Assembly (NCBI RefSeq): GCF_017094505.1 | Contig: NZ_CP064787.1 | Span: 2,852,001 to 2,916,000, forward strand | DNA length: 64,000 nt | From: Halapricum desulfuricans | GTDB taxonomy: Archaea > Halobacteriota > Halobacteria > Halobacteriales > Haloarculaceae | Direction of reading: 5' to 3' | In this document: positions 6,803 through 17,634 of the stretch, piece by piece | How the letters are laid out: each line of letters starts with the position of its first letter | Position numbering within the stretch: position 1 is the first letter of the stretch | Position numbers and translations under genes: made by a program | Notes under the pieces: generated by a model | What the model saw: only the letters and a program-made list of their open reading frames with translations | Database searches by the model: none | Told to the model about the DNA's origin: nothing

Positions 6803-8371
6803 ATGGATACAGAACAACGCCGAACGGTTTCACGGGCATACTTCTCGAAGGATCGACTCGCCGAACATCACTTCCGGTCGTTCAACGCGTTCCTCGAACG
6901 CGGCATGCAGGAGGTCGTCGACGAGAAGGCGACCATCGAGACCGACATCGGAGACAAGGAAGGTCAGGAGCCCGTCTGGGTCGAACTTGGCGACGTCCGC
7001 GTCGTCACGCCCCGGGTGCGGGAGGCCGACGGCTCCGAAGAACTGCTCTATCCCCAGGAGGCCCGACTGCGCAACATCACCTACGCCGCGCCGGTCTTCA
7101 TGGAGATGGCGATCGTCAAGGGCGGCGAGGAAGAGGAGGAGCGCGTCGTCGACCAGACCGAGACCAAGATCGGCCGCATGCCGATCATGGTCGGGTCCGA
7201 GAAGTGTAACATCGCCGGGTTCTCCGACGAGGAACTGATCGACATCGGCGAGGACCCAGCCGACCCCGGTGGCTACTTCATCGTCAACGGCTCGGAGCGA
7301 GTGCTGATGACCAGCGAGGACCTCGCGCCGAACAAGATCCTCGCGGAGTACGACACCAAGTACGGCGACGAGGTGCAGGTCGCAAAGACCTTCTCTCAGC
7401 GGCGGGGGTACCGCGCGCTGGTGCTGACCGAGCGCACCCGCGACGGGCTCCTCGAGGTGTCGTTCCCCTCGGTCTCGGGTTCGGTCGACTTCGTCACGCT
7501 CGTGCGCGCGCTCGGACTCGAATCCGACGAAGAGATCGTCCACCGGGTCAGCGACGATCCCGAGATCGTGAAGTTCATGCTCGAGAACCTGGAGGCCGCC
7601 GACGTCCAGACGACAGAGGAAGCCATCGAGAAGCTCGGCAAGCGCGTCGCGTCGGGCCAGGGCAAAAACTACCAGCTCAAGCGCGCCAACTACGTCATCG
7701 ACCGGTATCTGTTGCCGCACCTCCACGAGGAGGGCGTCGACGAAGAGGAGGTCCGGATCAACAAGGCCTACTACCTCTGTCGGATGGCCGAGGCCTGCTT
7801 CGAACTGGCGCTGGACCGCCGAGAGGCCGACGACAAGGACCACTACGCCAACAAGCGCCTGAAGGTCTCCGGCGACCTGATGAGGGACCTGTTCCGGACG
7901 GCGCTGAACAAGCTGGCGCGCGACGTGAAATACCAGCTCGAGCGTGCGAACATGCGCAACCGTCAGCTGTCAGTCTCGACGGTCGTGCGCTCGGACGTGC
8001 TGACCGAGCGCCTGGAGCATCCGCTCGCGACGGGCAACTGGGTCGGCGGGCGCTCCGGCGTCTCCCAGCTCGTCGACCGGACGGACTTCATGGGGGTGTT
8101 GAGTCACCTCCGGCGGCTCCGCTCGCCGCTGTCTCGCAGTCAGCCCCACTTCGAGGCGCGCGACCTGCACGCGACCCAGTGGGGTCGCATCTGTCCCTCC
8201 GAGACGCCGGAGGGCCCGAACTGTGGGCTCGTGAAGAACTTCGCGCAGGCGATGGAGCTGAGCCAGAACGTCGAGGACGAACAGAACCTGAAACAGTCGC
8301 TCGCCGAGATGGGAGTCCAGGGCATCCCCGGCATCGAGAGCATCGAAACACAGCAGCCCGCAGACGATTAA
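6803..8371 (+). CDS. rpo2N: DNA-directed RNA polymerase subunit B'' (Rpo2N)
   Basis: The 522-residue protein is the N-terminal half of the beta-like subunit (protrusion and lobe), split from B' as in many Euryarchaeota. It contains MPIMVGSEKCNI, GYFIVNGSERVLM and SPLSRSQPHFEARDLHATQW, leading to GRICPSETPEGPNCGLVKN, all classical beta-subunit motifs. The split falls after the fork region, and the next gene starts 3 bases after the stop. There is no intein here, in contrast to A''. Confidence 0.97.
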   Translation: MDTEQRRTVSRAYFSKDRLAEHHFRSFNAFLERGMQEVVDEKATIETDIGDKEGQEPVWVELGDVRVVTPRVREADGSEELLYPQEARLRNITYAAPVFMEMAIVKGGEEEEERVVDQTETKIGRMPIMVGSEKCNIAGFSDEELIDIGEDPADPGGYFIVNGSERVLMTSEDLAPNKILAEYDTKYGDEVQVAKTFSQRRGYRALVLTERTRDGLLEVSFPSVSGSVDFVTLVRALGLESDEEIVHRVSDDPEIVKFMLENLEAADVQTTEEAIEKLGKRVASGQGKNYQLKRANYVIDRYLLPHLHEEGVDEEEVRINKAYYLCRMAEACFELALDRREADDKDHYANKRLKVSGDLMRDLFRTALNKLARDVKYQLERANMRNRQLSVSTVVRSDVLTERLEHPLATGNWVGGRSGVSQLVDRTDFMGVLSHLRRLRSPLSRSQPHFEARDLHATQWGRICPSETPEGPNCGLVKNFAQAMELSQNVEDEQNLKQSLAEMGVQGIPGIESIETQQPADD

Positions 8372-8374
8372 ACA

Positions 8375-10201
8375 ATGAGTCAGGGACGAGAAGCGAAAGT
8401 CTACGTCAACGGAAGTCTGGTCGGGACCCATCCCGACCCCGAACAGCTCGCCGAACAGATCCGTCAGGCTCGCCGGCGGGGCGAGATCAGCGAGATGGTC
8501 AACGTCTCGGTCAAAGACCGGACGCGCGAGGTCATCGTCAACGCCGACGCCGGCCGGGCGCGACGCCCGCTGATCGTCGTCGAGGACGGCGAGCCGCTGT
8601 TGACCGAACGCGAGGTCGAACTACTCGAGGAGGACGAGGTCGACTTCCAGGATCTGGTCGATCGCGGCTACATCGAGTTCATCGACGCCGAGGAGGAAGA
8701 GGACATCCTCGTCGCCGTCGACCGCGAGGAACTCACCGAGGACCACACCCACCTCGAGGTCGATCCTCAGCTCATCTTCGGGATCGGTGCCGGGATGATC
8801 CCCTACCCCGAGCACAACGCCAGCCCGCGCATTACGATGGGGTCGGGGATGATCAAGCAGTCGCTGGGCCTGCCAAGCGCCAACTACCGGGTCCGCCCGG
8901 ACACGCGCCAGCACCTGCTGCACTACCCGCAGCTGTCGATGGTCAAGACCCAGACGACCGAACAGATCGGCTACGACGAGCGCCCGGCCGCCCAGAACTT
9001 CGTCGTCGCCGTCATGTCCTACGAGGGGTTCAACATCGAGGACGCGCTGGTCATGAACAAGGGCAGCGTCGAGCGGGCGCTCGCTCGTTCGCACTTCTTC
9101 CGGACCTACGAGGGCGAAGAACGGCGCTACCCCGGCGGTCAGGAGGACCGCTTCGAGATCCCTGACGACGAGGTCCGGGGCGCTCGCGGCGAGGACGCCT
9201 ACACCCATCTGGACGAGGACGGACTGGTCAACCCCGAGACGAAAGTCGACGAGAACGCGGTCCTGCTCGGCAAGACCAGCCCGCCGAGGTTCCTCGAGGA
9301 GCCGGACGACATGGGCGGACTCTCCCCACAGAAGCGCCGCGAAACGTCGGTGACGATGCGCTCGGGCGAGTCCGGCATCGTCGACACCGTCACCCTCATG
9401 GAAGGCGAGGACGGCTCGAAGCTCTCGAAGGTCAAGGTGCGAGACGAGCGCATCCCCGAACTCGGGGACAAGTTCGCCTCTCGGCACGGCCAGAAGGGCG
9501 TCGTCGGTCACATCGCACCCCAGGAGGACATGCCCTTCACCGAGGAGGGCGTCGTGCCGGATCTCATCCTCAATCCCCACGCGCTGCCCTCGCGGATGAC
9601 CGTCGGTCACATCCTCGAGATGATCGGTGGGAAGGTCGGCGCGCTGGAAGGCCGCCGGGTCGACGGCACGGCCTTCACCGGCGAAGACGAGGACGAACTC
9701 CGCGAATCGCTCGAAGAGCACGGCTTCGAATCAAGCGGCAAAGAGACCATGTACTCCGGTGTCACCGGCGAGAAGATCGAGGCCGACATCTTCGTCGGCG
9801 ACATCTTCTACCAGAAGCTGTATCACATGGTCTCGAACAAGATCCACGCCCGCTCGCGCGGCCCGGTCCAGGTGCTGACCCGCCAGCCCACCGAGGGTCG
9901 CGCCCGCGAAGGCGGCCTGCGTATCGGGGAGATGGAACGGGACGTGTTCATCGGCCACGGGGCGGCCATGACGCTCAAAGAGCGCCTGCTCGATGAGTCC
10001 GACCGGGAGTACATCCACGTCTGTGCCGAGTGTGGGATGACCGCCGTCGAGGATGTCGAGCAACGTCGCGTCTACTGCCCCAACTGCGGCGAGGAGACCG
10101 ATGTCCACGAGATCGAGATGAGCTACGCGTTCAAGCTCCTGCTCGACGAGATGAAGGCCCTGGGCATCGCCCCGCGGATCGAACTGGAGGACGCAGTCTG
10201 A
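8375..10201 (+). CDS. rpo2C: DNA-directed RNA polymerase subunit B' (Rpo2C)
   Basis: The 608-residue C-terminal half of the beta-like subunit carries the hybrid-binding region and wall. Visible motifs include [44 protein letters not shown] and [14 protein letters not shown], with the late zinc site CAECGMT...YCPNCG near the C-terminus. RHGQKG carries conserved basic residues near the active centre. It is tightly spaced with rpo2N (3 bases) and rpo1N (3 bases). Length is normal. Confidence 0.97.
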   Translation: MSQGREAKVYVNGSLVGTHPDPEQLAEQIRQARRRGEISEMVNVSVKDRTREVIVNADAGRARRPLIVVEDGEPLLTEREVELLEEDEVDFQDLVDRGYIEFIDAEEEEDILVAVDREELTEDHTHLEVDPQLIFGIGAGMIPYPEHNASPRITMGSGMIKQSLGLPSANYRVRPDTRQHLLHYPQLSMVKTQTTEQIGYDERPAAQNFVVAVMSYEGFNIEDALVMNKGSVERALARSHFFRTYEGEERRYPGGQEDRFEIPDDEVRGARGEDAYTHLDEDGLVNPETKVDENAVLLGKTSPPRFLEEPDDMGGLSPQKRRETSVTMRSGESGIVDTVTLMEGEDGSKLSKVKVRDERIPELGDKFASRHGQKGVVGHIAPQEDMPFTEEGVVPDLILNPHALPSRMTVGHILEMIGGKVGALEGRRVDGTAFTGEDEDELRESLEEHGFESSGKETMYSGVTGEKIEADIFVGDIFYQKLYHMVSNKIHARSRGPVQVLTRQPTEGRAREGGLRIGEMERDVFIGHGAAMTLKERLLDESDREYIHVCAECGMTAVEDVEQRRVYCPNCGEETDVHEIEMSYAFKLLLDEMKALGIAPRIELEDAV

Positions 10202-10204
10202 ACC

Positions 10205-13126
10205 ATGTCAGGACACGCACCGAAATCGATCGGGAGTCTCAGCTTCGGGCTGATGGACCCCGAGGAGTATCGCGACATGAGCGCCACGAAGGTCATCACG
10301 GCCGACACCTACGACGACGACGGGTTCCCCATCGACATGGGATTGATGGACCCGCGCCTGGGCGTGATCGACCCCGGCCTGGAGTGCAAGACCTGCGGCA
10401 AACACAGCGGGTCGTGTAACGGCCACTTCGGCCACATCGAACTCGCCGCGCCGGTGATCCACGTCGGGTTCTCGAAGCTCATTCGCCGGCTGCTTCGCGG
10501 GACCTGCCGGGAGTGTTCGCGGCTGACGCTTGACGAGCGCGAGCGCGAGGAGTTCCGCGACCGGCTCGACCGGACACGCGAACTCGGTGACGACCTCAAC
10601 GACGTCACCAAGGCCGCGATCCGCCAGGCCCGCAAGAAGGACTACTGTCCCCATTGTGGCGCGGTTCAGTACGACATCAACCACGAGAAGCCGACGACCT
10701 ACTACGAGGTCAAGCAGGTGCTCTCCTCGGAGTACCCCCAGCGGATCGCCGCCGCGATGGAGCCCGACGAAGAGGACGAAGACGGAGAGCCGATCGCGCC
10801 GCACGAGCTCGCTGACGAAACCGGCATCGACGACAGCCGGATTCAGGAGATCCTCTCCGGGGAGTTCCGTCCCCGCGAGGAGGATCGGCGCGCCATCGAG
10901 AAGGCGCTGGACGTCGATCTGACCGAGGAGGACATGGACAAGCTGATGCCCAGCGACATCCGGGACTGGTTCGAGGACATCCCGGACGAGGACCTGGAAG
11001 TGCTGGGGATCGATCCCGAGAAGTCACGGCCGGAGTGGATGATCCTCACCGTGCTGCCCGTGCCGCCGGTGACGGCGCGGCCGTCGATCACCCTCGACAA
11101 CGGCCAGCGCAGCGAGGACGACCTCACGCACAAACTTGTTGACATCATCCGGATCAACCAGCGGTTCATGGAGAACCGCGAGGCCGGCGCGCCACAGCTG
11201 ATCATCGAGGACCTCTGGGAACTGCTCCAGTACCACGTCACCACCTTCATGGACAACGAGATCAGCGGGACGCCGCCGGCCCGTCACCGTTCCGGGCGAC
11301 CGCTGAAAACCCTCTCCCAACGCCTGAAGGGCAAGGAGGGGCGCTTCCGTGGCTCGCTGTCCGGAAAGCGCGTCAACTTCTCGGCGCGGACGGTCATCTC
11401 GCCGGACCCGACGCTCAGCCTCAACGAGGTCGGGGTCCCTGACCGGGTCGCAACGGAGATGACCCAGACGATGAACGTCACCGAGCGCAACCTCGAGGAG
11501 GCCCGCCGGTACGTCCGCAACGGCCCCGAGAGTCATCCCGGCGCGAACTACGTCCGACGACCGGACAACCGCCGGCTGAAGGTGACCGAGAAGAACTGCG
11601 AGGAACTCGCCGAAAAGGTCGAGCCCGGCTGGGAGGTCTCCCGGCATCTCGTCGACGGCGACATCGTGATCTTCAACCGCCAGCCGAGCCTCCACCGGAT
11701 GTCCATCATGGCCCACGAGGTCGTGGTGATGCCCTACAAGACCTTCCGGCTGAACACCGTCGTCTGTCCCCCCTACAACGCCGACTTCGACGGCGACGAG
11801 ATGAACATGCACGCGCTGCAGAACGAGGAGGCCCGGGCGGAGGCTCGCGTGCTCATGCGCGTCCAAGAGCAGATGCTCAGCCCCCGCTTCGGCGAGAACA
11901 TCCTCGGCGCTATCCAGGACCACATCTCGGCGACGTACCTGCTGACACACACCAATCCCACGTTCAACGAGACGCAGGCGCTGGACTTGCTGCGGGCGAC
12001 CAGCGTCGACGAGTTGCCCGAACCCGACGGTCACGAGGACGACGGGACGGAGTACTGGACCGGCCGTTCGATCTTCTCGGAGCTGCTGCCGGACGGGCTC
12101 GACCTGGAGTTTACCTCCAGCGCCGGCGACACGGTCGTCATCGAGGACGGCCAGCATCTGGAGGGGACGATCGACGAGGACGCCGTCGGCGCGTTCGGCG
12201 GCGAGATCGTCGACACGATCGCCAAACAGTACGACAAGACCCGCGCCCGCATCTTCATCAACGAGGTCGGAACGCTGGCGATCCGGACGATCATGCACTT
12301 CGGGTTCTCGATCGGGATCGACGACGAGTCCATCCCGGCGGAGGCCCAGGAGCAGGTCGACGAGGCCATCGGGAACGCCTACGAGCGCGTCGAGGAACTC
12401 ATCGAGACCTACGAGCGGGGCGAACTCGAATCGCTGCCCGGCCGGACTGTCGACGAAACGCTGGAGATGAAGATCATGCAGACGCTGGGCAAGGCCCGCG
12501 ACAGCGCGGGCGACATCGCCGAAGATCACTTCGACGACGACAACCCCGCCGTGATCATGGCCGACTCCGGTGCGCGTGGGTCGATGCTGAACCTCACGCA
12601 GATGGCCGGCGCGGTCGGCCAGCAGGCGGTCCGCGGCGAGCGGATCAACCGCGGCTACGAGGACCGCACGCTCTCCCATTACCGCCCGAACGACCTGAGC
12701 GCGGACGCACACGGGTTCGTCGAGCACTCCTACCGGGAGGGGCTAGAGCCCAAGGAGTTCTTCTTCCACGCGATGGGCGGCCGCGAGGGACTGGTCGACA
12801 CGGCCGTCCGGACCTCGAAGTCCGGGTACCTCCAGCGGCGGCTGATCAACGCCCTCTCTGAACTGGAGACCCAGTACGACGGGACCGTCCGGGACACCTC
12901 GGACACGATCGTCCAGTTCGAGTTCGGCGAGGACGGCACCTCGCCGGTCGAGGTCTCCTCGGGCCAGGACGAGGCGGCCGTCGACGTCGAGGAGGTCACC
13001 GACCGGATCCTCGAGGAGGAGTTCAAAGACGAGACCGAAAAACAGCAGTTCCTCGGCACCGAGAAGCGCCCGACAAACCTCTCGGAACACGCCGACGACT
13101 GGTGGTACGCGGAGGGTGATGACTGA
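10205..13126 (+). CDS. rpo1N: DNA-directed RNA polymerase subunit A' (Rpo1N)
   Basis: The 973-residue A' subunit holds the clamp core and catalytic Mg2+ site. The active-site loop [12 protein letters not shown] is at about residues 523-534. Zinc-binding clusters appear near the N-terminus ([17 protein letters not shown] at about 62-78) and in the clamp (CRECS...YCPHCG). The bridge-helix side is at the C-terminal end ([20 protein letters not shown]). An acidic insertion around residues 180-255 ([26 protein letters not shown]) resembles other haloarchaeal A' subunits. It overlaps the start of rpo1C by one base (TGATG). Confidence 0.97.
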   Translation: MSGHAPKSIGSLSFGLMDPEEYRDMSATKVITADTYDDDGFPIDMGLMDPRLGVIDPGLECKTCGKHSGSCNGHFGHIELAAPVIHVGFSKLIRRLLRGTCRECSRLTLDEREREEFRDRLDRTRELGDDLNDVTKAAIRQARKKDYCPHCGAVQYDINHEKPTTYYEVKQVLSSEYPQRIAAAMEPDEEDEDGEPIAPHELADETGIDDSRIQEILSGEFRPREEDRRAIEKALDVDLTEEDMDKLMPSDIRDWFEDIPDEDLEVLGIDPEKSRPEWMILTVLPVPPVTARPSITLDNGQRSEDDLTHKLVDIIRINQRFMENREAGAPQLIIEDLWELLQYHVTTFMDNEISGTPPARHRSGRPLKTLSQRLKGKEGRFRGSLSGKRVNFSARTVISPDPTLSLNEVGVPDRVATEMTQTMNVTERNLEEARRYVRNGPESHPGANYVRRPDNRRLKVTEKNCEELAEKVEPGWEVSRHLVDGDIVIFNRQPSLHRMSIMAHEVVVMPYKTFRLNTVVCPPYNADFDGDEMNMHALQNEEARAEARVLMRVQEQMLSPRFGENILGAIQDHISATYLLTHTNPTFNETQALDLLRATSVDELPEPDGHEDDGTEYWTGRSIFSELLPDGLDLEFTSSAGDTVVIEDGQHLEGTIDEDAVGAFGGEIVDTIAKQYDKTRARIFINEVGTLAIRTIMHFGFSIGIDDESIPAEAQEQVDEAIGNAYERVEELIETYERGELESLPGRTVDETLEMKIMQTLGKARDSAGDIAEDHFDDDNPAVIMADSGARGSMLNLTQMAGAVGQQAVRGERINRGYEDRTLSHYRPNDLSADAHGFVEHSYREGLEPKEFFFHAMGGREGLVDTAVRTSKSGYLQRRLINALSELETQYDGTVRDTSDTIVQFEFGEDGTSPVEVSSGQDEAAVDVEEVTDRILEEEFKDETEKQQFLGTEKRPTNLSEHADDWWYAEGDD

Positions 13127-14961
13127 TGAGCGAGACACAATACCACGCCACGGACCGATTCGAGTACGTCGACGAGGACGTCGAACTGCTCGTCGAGGAC
13201 ACCGAGTTGCCGCGACGACTGAAGAACGAACTGTACGAGACGATCAACGACCGCGGCGGGATGGACCTCGACGCGGTCGAGGAGATCGCCTCCGCGGTCG
13301 AATCCCGGTACATCGACACGCGCGTCGACCCGCTCGACCCGGTCGGGACCGTCTCCGCCCAGTCGATCGGGGAACCCGGCACGCAGATGTCCGTTCCATA
13401 CGACGAGAAAGTTCTCGTCCGGCGCGACGGCGAGACTGACGTTACCGAGATCGGATCGCTGATCGACGGGCTGATGGCTGTGCGAGAGTCCGCCGACGTA
13501 GATGGACACGAAGTCACGTCTGGTCCCGAGGGCATGGAAGTGCTCTCGCTTCGAGCCGACGAGCGCGTCGAGTGGAAACCGCTCGAACAGGTGAGTCGCC
13601 ACGAAGCGCCCGAGGAACTGCTCCGGTTCGAACTCGAATCGGGACGGTCGATTCGAGCGACGGAAGCTCACTCGTTCGTCGTGCAAGACGACAGCGGTGA
13701 CATCGTCCCGATCGCCGGTGACGAACTCGCTGTCGGTGACGAACTACCAGTCGTCGGCGAGTACGACGTGCGGGCCGGTGAAGCAGACGTTTCGACGCTG
13801 GAAGCCGAGACGGCGCTTACCGACGGAGGCGTTGTCGCTTCGAAAGCATCACAGCAATCAAGTATCGTCGGGACAGCCTCGTGGGACCGCATCGAGTCCA
13901 TCGAGACCGTCGAGCCGGATCACGAGTACGTCTACGACTTCTCGGTGGCCGGGCTGGAGACGTTCACGACCGCGCAGGGCGTCGTGACCCACAACACGAT
14001 GAACACGTTCCACTACGCGGGCGTCGCCGAGATCGACGTCACGCAGGGGCTGCCGCGGCTCATCGAGCTGGTGGACGCCCGCAAGACCCCGGACACCCCG
14101 ATGATGACGGTCTACCTCGAGGACGAGTACGCGACCGAGCGCGAGCGCGCCCACGAGGTCGTCTGGAAGATCGAGGCGACGAAGATCCTCGCGCTGGGGG
14201 ACATCTCCACGAACGTCGCGGACATGCTCGTCCAGATCGACCTCAACCCCGACACGCTGGCCGAGCGGTGGCCGACCGTCGAACACGTCGAGGACGTCGT
14301 CGACGAGATCGCCTCGACCATCGAGTCCGCGCTGGGTGTCAAGACCCGCCAGTCGGGCACTGTCATCGAGTTCGGTCCCGAGGAACCGTCCTATCGGGAT
14401 CTGCTCCAGCTGGTCGAGGACCTGCGCGAGATCGTCTTCAAGGGGATCGAAGACGTCTCCCGGGTCGTCATCCGCAAGGAGGACACCGAAGAGGGCGAGG
14501 AGTTCGTCCTCTACACCGAGGGGTCGGCCCTGGGCGACGTGCTCGACATCGAGGGCGTCGACGCCTCCCGGACGACGTGTAACAACATCCACGAGATCTA
14601 CCGACAGCTGGGCGTCGAGGCCGCCCGCGAGGCGATCATCAACGAGACGATGGACACCCTCGCCGAACAGGGGCTCGACGACGTGAACGTCCGGCACCTG
14701 ATGCTGGTCGCGGACATCATGACCAACGACGGCGAGATCGAGTCCATCGGTCGACACGGCATCTCCGGGAGCAAGGACAGCGTGCTTGCCCGGGCGGCCT
14801 TCGAGGTGACCGTCTCGCACCTGCTGGACGCCGCGATCCACGGCGAGATCGACGCCCTCGACGGCGTCACCGAGAACGTCATCGTCGGCAAGCCGATCAA
14901 GCTCGGCACCGGCGACGTCGACCTGCGGATGAACCCCGGAAAGGGCGGCTCCGCGGACTGA
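13126..14961 (+). CDS. rpo1C: DNA-directed RNA polymerase subunit A'' (Rpo1C) with intein
   Basis: The 611-residue precursor contains the C-terminal part of the alpha-prime-like subunit, including the trigger loop, interrupted by a 202-residue intein (residues 89-290). Removing it leaves 409 residues, the usual haloarchaeal length, and restores the trigger-loop motif [16 protein letters not shown]. The rest reads normally: [36 protein letters not shown] and GTGDVDL near the end. The GTQM/TMNTFH junction aligns with yeast Rpb1 Met1079/Thr1080, just before the NTP-contacting Leu1081, Asn1082 and His1085. An unspliced subunit should therefore be inactive. Confidence 0.97.
   Translation: MSETQYHATDRFEYVDEDVELLVEDTELPRRLKNELYETINDRGGMDLDAVEEIASAVESRYIDTRVDPLDPVGTVSAQSIGEPGTQMSVPYDEKVLVRRDGETDVTEIGSLIDGLMAVRESADVDGHEVTSGPEGMEVLSLRADERVEWKPLEQVSRHEAPEELLRFELESGRSIRATEAHSFVVQDDSGDIVPIAGDELAVGDELPVVGEYDVRAGEADVSTLEAETALTDGGVVASKASQQSSIVGTASWDRIESIETVEPDHEYVYDFSVAGLETFTTAQGVVTHNTMNTFHYAGVAEIDVTQGLPRLIELVDARKTPDTPMMTVYLEDEYATERERAHEVVWKIEATKILALGDISTNVADMLVQIDLNPDTLAERWPTVEHVEDVVDEIASTIESALGVKTRQSGTVIEFGPEEPSYRDLLQLVEDLREIVFKGIEDVSRVVIRKEDTEEGEEFVLYTEGSALGDVLDIEGVDASRTTCNNIHEIYRQLGVEAAREAIINETMDTLAEQGLDDVNVRHLMLVADIMTNDGEIESIGRHGISGSKDSVLARAAFEVTVSHLLDAAIHGEIDALDGVTENVIVGKPIKLGTGDVDLRMNPGKGGSAD
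13390..13995 (+). other. Mini-intein in the RNA polymerase A'' trigger loop
   Basis: The insertion begins with Ser89 ([15 protein letters not shown], block A) and ends with Val-Val-Thr-His-Asn at 286-290, followed by Thr291 of the host protein. Block B is visible as [12 protein letters not shown] (TEAH at about 179-182), and block F as [15 protein letters not shown] (about 269-282). All residues needed for class 1 splicing are present: Ser at position 1, the TxxH, the His-Asn pair, and Thr at +1. At 202 residues it lacks the LAGLIDADG endonuclease; the stretch between blocks B and F (about 190-265) is a short acidic linker. The element can probably splice but not home. Confidence 0.95.
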
Positions 14962-14962
14962 T

Positions 14963-15388
14963 ATGACGGTCACGCTCAGCGACGAGGCGCGCCAGCTCAT
15001 CCCGATCATCGAAGACGAGACCGGTGCGACCGTCCGCGACTGCGTGATCGACGAGGCGTACGATCGCCTGCTCGTCCTTGTCAAGGCCGGCGAGATGGCA
15101 CAGGCGATCGGCCCCGGCGGCGAGACCGTCCGCGCGCTCGAAGACCGACTCGATCGGTCGATCAAGTTCGTCGAGGACGGCCCCACGGCCGAGGACGTCA
15201 TCGCCAGCGCGCTCGCACCGGCGGCGGTGTACAACGTCACGATCAGCGAGAACGACGATACCGTCGCCTACGTCGAGGTCGACCAGCAGGACACCGGCGT
15301 CGCGATCGGCGCGGACGGTCGCAACATCGACGCCGCGCGAACGCTGGCGAAACGGCACTTCGATATCGACGACGTGGAAATCGCCTGA
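14963..15388 (+). CDS. nusA: Archaeal NusA-like KH-domain transcription factor
   Basis: The 141-residue protein has the two KH domains of archaeal NusA and no S1 domain. The KH loop motif AIGPGGETVRALE is at about 47-59, and a second AIGADGRNIDAARTLAKRHF at about 115-134. It probably binds nascent RNA during elongation or termination. It follows rpo1C by one base, the canonical position at the end of the polymerase operon. The usual next genes (rps12, rps7) are not present; the next gene is convergent. Confidence 0.93.
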   Translation: MTVTLSDEARQLIPIIEDETGATVRDCVIDEAYDRLLVLVKAGEMAQAIGPGGETVRALEDRLDRSIKFVEDGPTAEDVIASALAPAAVYNVTISENDDTVAYVEVDQQDTGVAIGADGRNIDAARTLAKRHFDIDDVEIA

Positions 15389-15542
15389 GTGCGATATCGC
15401 CGTCGTATTTCACACAGACCGATACGCCGTCGTCACGACCGTTCTCGGCGGCAAGGCGTGCGGACGCCGGAGAGGACACTCACCGTCTCGAATAGTACGG
15501 CCACCGACACGGGATCGAACGGATTCGTGACGCCCGTACCAG

Positions 15543-16145
15543 TCACGCTCGTCTGGCCAGCCCGGCGAGGTGGCCGACGACCTCGACGACGATCTCCTCG
15601 GTCCCCAGCCGGGCGGCGTTCTCGCTGCCGGGCAGACAGAACACGGGGACGCCGTCGGCGACGCCGGCGGTCGCGCGCGTCGCGATCGCCCGCGTCCCGA
15701 TCTCCTCATGCGAGAGTCGCCGGAACAGCTCGCCAAAGCCCGGCAGGCGCTTCTCGAACAGCGGTTCGACCGCCTCGACGGTCACATCGTCGGGCGTGAC
15801 GCCCGTCCCGCCGGTCGTCACGACGGCGTCGACGTCCGAGCGACCGACGAACCTGTCGACCGCGCTCTGGACGTTGTCGTAGGCGTCCTGGACGACGTCT
15901 CGCGTGGCGACCTCGTGCCCCTCGGCCTCGAGCGCGGCGACGATCGCGTCACCCGCCGCGTCGTCGTCCCGCGTACGCGTCGACGAAACGGTCAGCACTG
16001 CGACCCCGAGCGTTTCGAGGTCGTCCGCGTGATGGTCGTGGTGTCGATGCTCCGAATCGCGCTCGTGGTGAGCCTGCTCGGCGCCGGGTTCGTCACGCTC
16101 GTGGTCCGTTCGGTCGGCTTGGGAACCGTCGTCGCTGTCGGTCAT
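15543..16145 (-). CDS. moaB: MoaB/Mog-type molybdopterin adenylyltransferase
   Basis: The 200-residue protein belongs to the MoaB/Mog fold that adenylates molybdopterin before metal insertion. Core motifs are [28 protein letters not shown] and [17 protein letters not shown], followed by VFCLPGS. I chose the ATG at 16145 (MTDSDDGSQ); the open frame extends further upstream only as low-complexity arginine/serine-rich sequence. Residues 15-39 form an unusual His/Asp/Glu-rich stretch with eight histidines, possibly a metal store. A Fe-S/NrfD module of molybdoenzyme type appears at the right edge of the window. Confidence 0.88.
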   Translation of the reverse strand: MTDSDDGSQADRTDHERDEPGAEQAHHERDSEHRHHDHHADDLETLGVAVLTVSSTRTRDDDAAGDAIVAALEAEGHEVATRDVVQDAYDNVQSAVDRFVGRSDVDAVVTTGGTGVTPDDVTVEAVEPLFEKRLPGFGELFRRLSHEEIGTRAIATRATAGVADGVPVFCLPGSENAARLGTEEIVVEVVGHLAGLARRA

Positions 16146-16275
16146 ACCGGACGCTTCGAGCGCGCGGGCGAAAACGTTCCGCTCGATCAGCGGTCGCCAG
16201 ATCGACCTTGCGAGTGCGCTCGATCGGCCGGCGGTTCTTGCGGGTCGTCGCCGGACGGGGCGTGACTCGTCACCG

Positions 16276-17094
16276 CTAGAACGATCGGGGAGCGAGCTCG
16301 TCGAGGACGCGACCGGCGTTGTTCGAGAAGGCCTTGCGCATCGCGTCCTGCGAGACGTCAAGCGTCAGGACCTCCATGACGGCGACGTTCGGGTGGGCGC
16401 TGGGTGCGCTACTGCCGAACAACACCCGGTCGGGGTGTTCCATCAGCGCCCGTTCGAGCGGGTCGCGAAACCGGACAGAGCTGGTGTCGAGATAGCAGTC
16501 GTCCCACGACGCAAGCAGGTCGATCGCTCGTTCCATCGCGTCCTGGTCGAGCGGATAGCCGCCGAAACTCGCGACGACCGTCGTGATCCCCTCGGCCAGC
16601 AAGGTGTCCGCGACCGACTCCGGGGGAAACGCCGTTCCGGCGTGGACGAGCACCGGCAACTCGACCTCGGCGAGCGTCGCGAGCACCTCGTCGTCGGGCA
16701 GGCCGTCGCGGGCCGGGTGGACGACGAACCCGGCGAACCGGTCGTCGTAGGCGTACCGTTCGACGTCTTCGGGCGCGGTGTAGTCCTCGGTGCGTCTGGC
16801 CGCGAGGTTCCTGAGTTTCGATCCGGTCCCGGTCCCCGGATCGAGCGCGCCGGTGAGCCGCGCCAGCGGCACGAACGGCCGGCCGACGCTCATCCGGGCG
16901 ACGGCGTTGTTGGCCTTGAGGTAGTTCCGATCGCGTCCCGGCGGGTAGACGACCGACCGGACGATCCCCGCCTGATGCATCTCCCGTTCGAGGCGCTCGG
17001 GACCGCCGGTCCCCTCGCGCGGCCGGCGCTCGACGTCCGGCTCCAGCCGGGCGTTGACGTCCACGATCCGGAACTCGTGCTCCAGCTCGAGCAT
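16276..17094 (-). CDS. Amidohydrolase family protein (COG2159-like TIM barrel)
   Basis: The 272-residue protein starts MLELEHEFRIVDVNARLEPD and contains FAGFVVHPARDGLPDD, LPVLVHAGTAFP, DCYLDTSSVRF and DRVLFGSSAPSAHP, the strand-end pattern of metal-dependent amidohydrolase-2 TIM barrels. The usual first HxH is replaced by VDVNARL, so metal binding may be reduced; His in LVHAG and the Ser-Ala-Pro near the fifth site remain. The substrate is unknown. ATG 17094 is preferred to a GTG at 17115 because conserved sequence begins there. It is on the same strand as moaB, 130 bases away. Confidence 0.7.
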   Translation of the reverse strand: MLELEHEFRIVDVNARLEPDVERRPREGTGGPERLEREMHQAGIVRSVVYPPGRDRNYLKANNAVARMSVGRPFVPLARLTGALDPGTGTGSKLRNLAARRTEDYTAPEDVERYAYDDRFAGFVVHPARDGLPDDEVLATLAEVELPVLVHAGTAFPPESVADTLLAEGITTVVASFGGYPLDQDAMERAIDLLASWDDCYLDTSSVRFRDPLERALMEHPDRVLFGSSAPSAHPNVAVMEVLTLDVSQDAMRKAFSNNAGRVLDELAPRSF

Positions 17095-17171
17095 CCTCCC
17101 GGTGATGGGACGCACTCACTATTAGTACTCCCGGCCACCGGGGTCGTCAGATCGGTCCGTCTCCGCGCAGT

Positions 17172-17252
17172 TGATACTGCCGGCTGTAACAAACTGAAGG
17201 AATTCGCCACCCCGTGGTGGCGAATATCTTTACGAACTTACAGCCGGCAGTA
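17172..17252 (+). repeat. 78-bp nested palindrome, copy 1
   Basis: Outer arms 17175-17189 (TACTGCCGGCTGTAA) and 17238-17252 are perfect 15-bp inverted repeats. Inner arms 17202-17211 and 17216-17225 (ATTCGCCACC/GGTGGCGAAT) are perfect 10-bp repeats. Both pairs share the same centre (17213.5). A TGA directly precedes the element at 17172-17174. It lies in the 324-base gap between the divergent amidohydrolase and DUF5786 genes; the rest of that gap shows only a T-rich stretch near 17385-17392 that may serve the DUF5786 promoter. Related copies are at 39612, 60748 and, by architecture, 60629. Confidence 0.85.
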
Positions 17253-17418
17253 TGAAATGCCGATCGAAGCGAGGCGTTTTCGCGCTCCATCTACCCACTC
17301 CAATATCGGTCCAGTGTTTCGTCGCGCTCGGTAAGAGCATCGACCCATTTTCCATACCCGAAATGCGGACAATTTTCGAAGACATTTTTTGGATTCCGAC
17401 CCACACGTCTAGACGAAC

Positions 17419-17598
17419 ATGGGGTTCGGGAGCTACGACGAATCCGAACAGGAGAACCAGGAGTACGACACGGACCTCGATGACGACGACGGCGTTTCTG
17501 CCGAGCAAAACACCCACGACGGCGACGTTGAGTTCGAGTTTACGGCCTCGAACGACGAACTGATCGACCGCCTCTCGGACATCAAGGAGAACACCTGA
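17419..17598 (+). CDS. DUF5786 family small acidic protein
   Basis: This 59-residue acidic protein begins MGFGSYDESEQENQEYDTD and ends FTASNDELIDRLSDIKENT, the pattern of the haloarchaeal DUF5786 family. It has no cysteines, membrane segment or signal. The first part is probably disordered and the last 20 residues look helical. Function is unknown. It is followed after 36 bases by the DUF99 gene on the same strand, so they may share a transcript. Confidence 0.8.
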   Translation: MGFGSYDESEQENQEYDTDLDDDDGVSAEQNTHDGDVEFEFTASNDELIDRLSDIKENT

Positions 17599-17634
17599 CG
17601 TGGCCGAAGCCGATCGAACCGTCCCCGAATCGCC

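Noticed and set aside
11024-12727. 567-codon open frame antisense to rpo1N
   Set aside because: It is the antisense of conserved RNA polymerase sequence, has no homology-like motifs and arises from the codon bias.
16276-17094. Amidohydrolase considered as a dihydroorotase or PHP-type phosphatase
   Set aside because: The HxH signature of those families is absent (VDVNARL), and the strand motifs fit the COG2159 group better.
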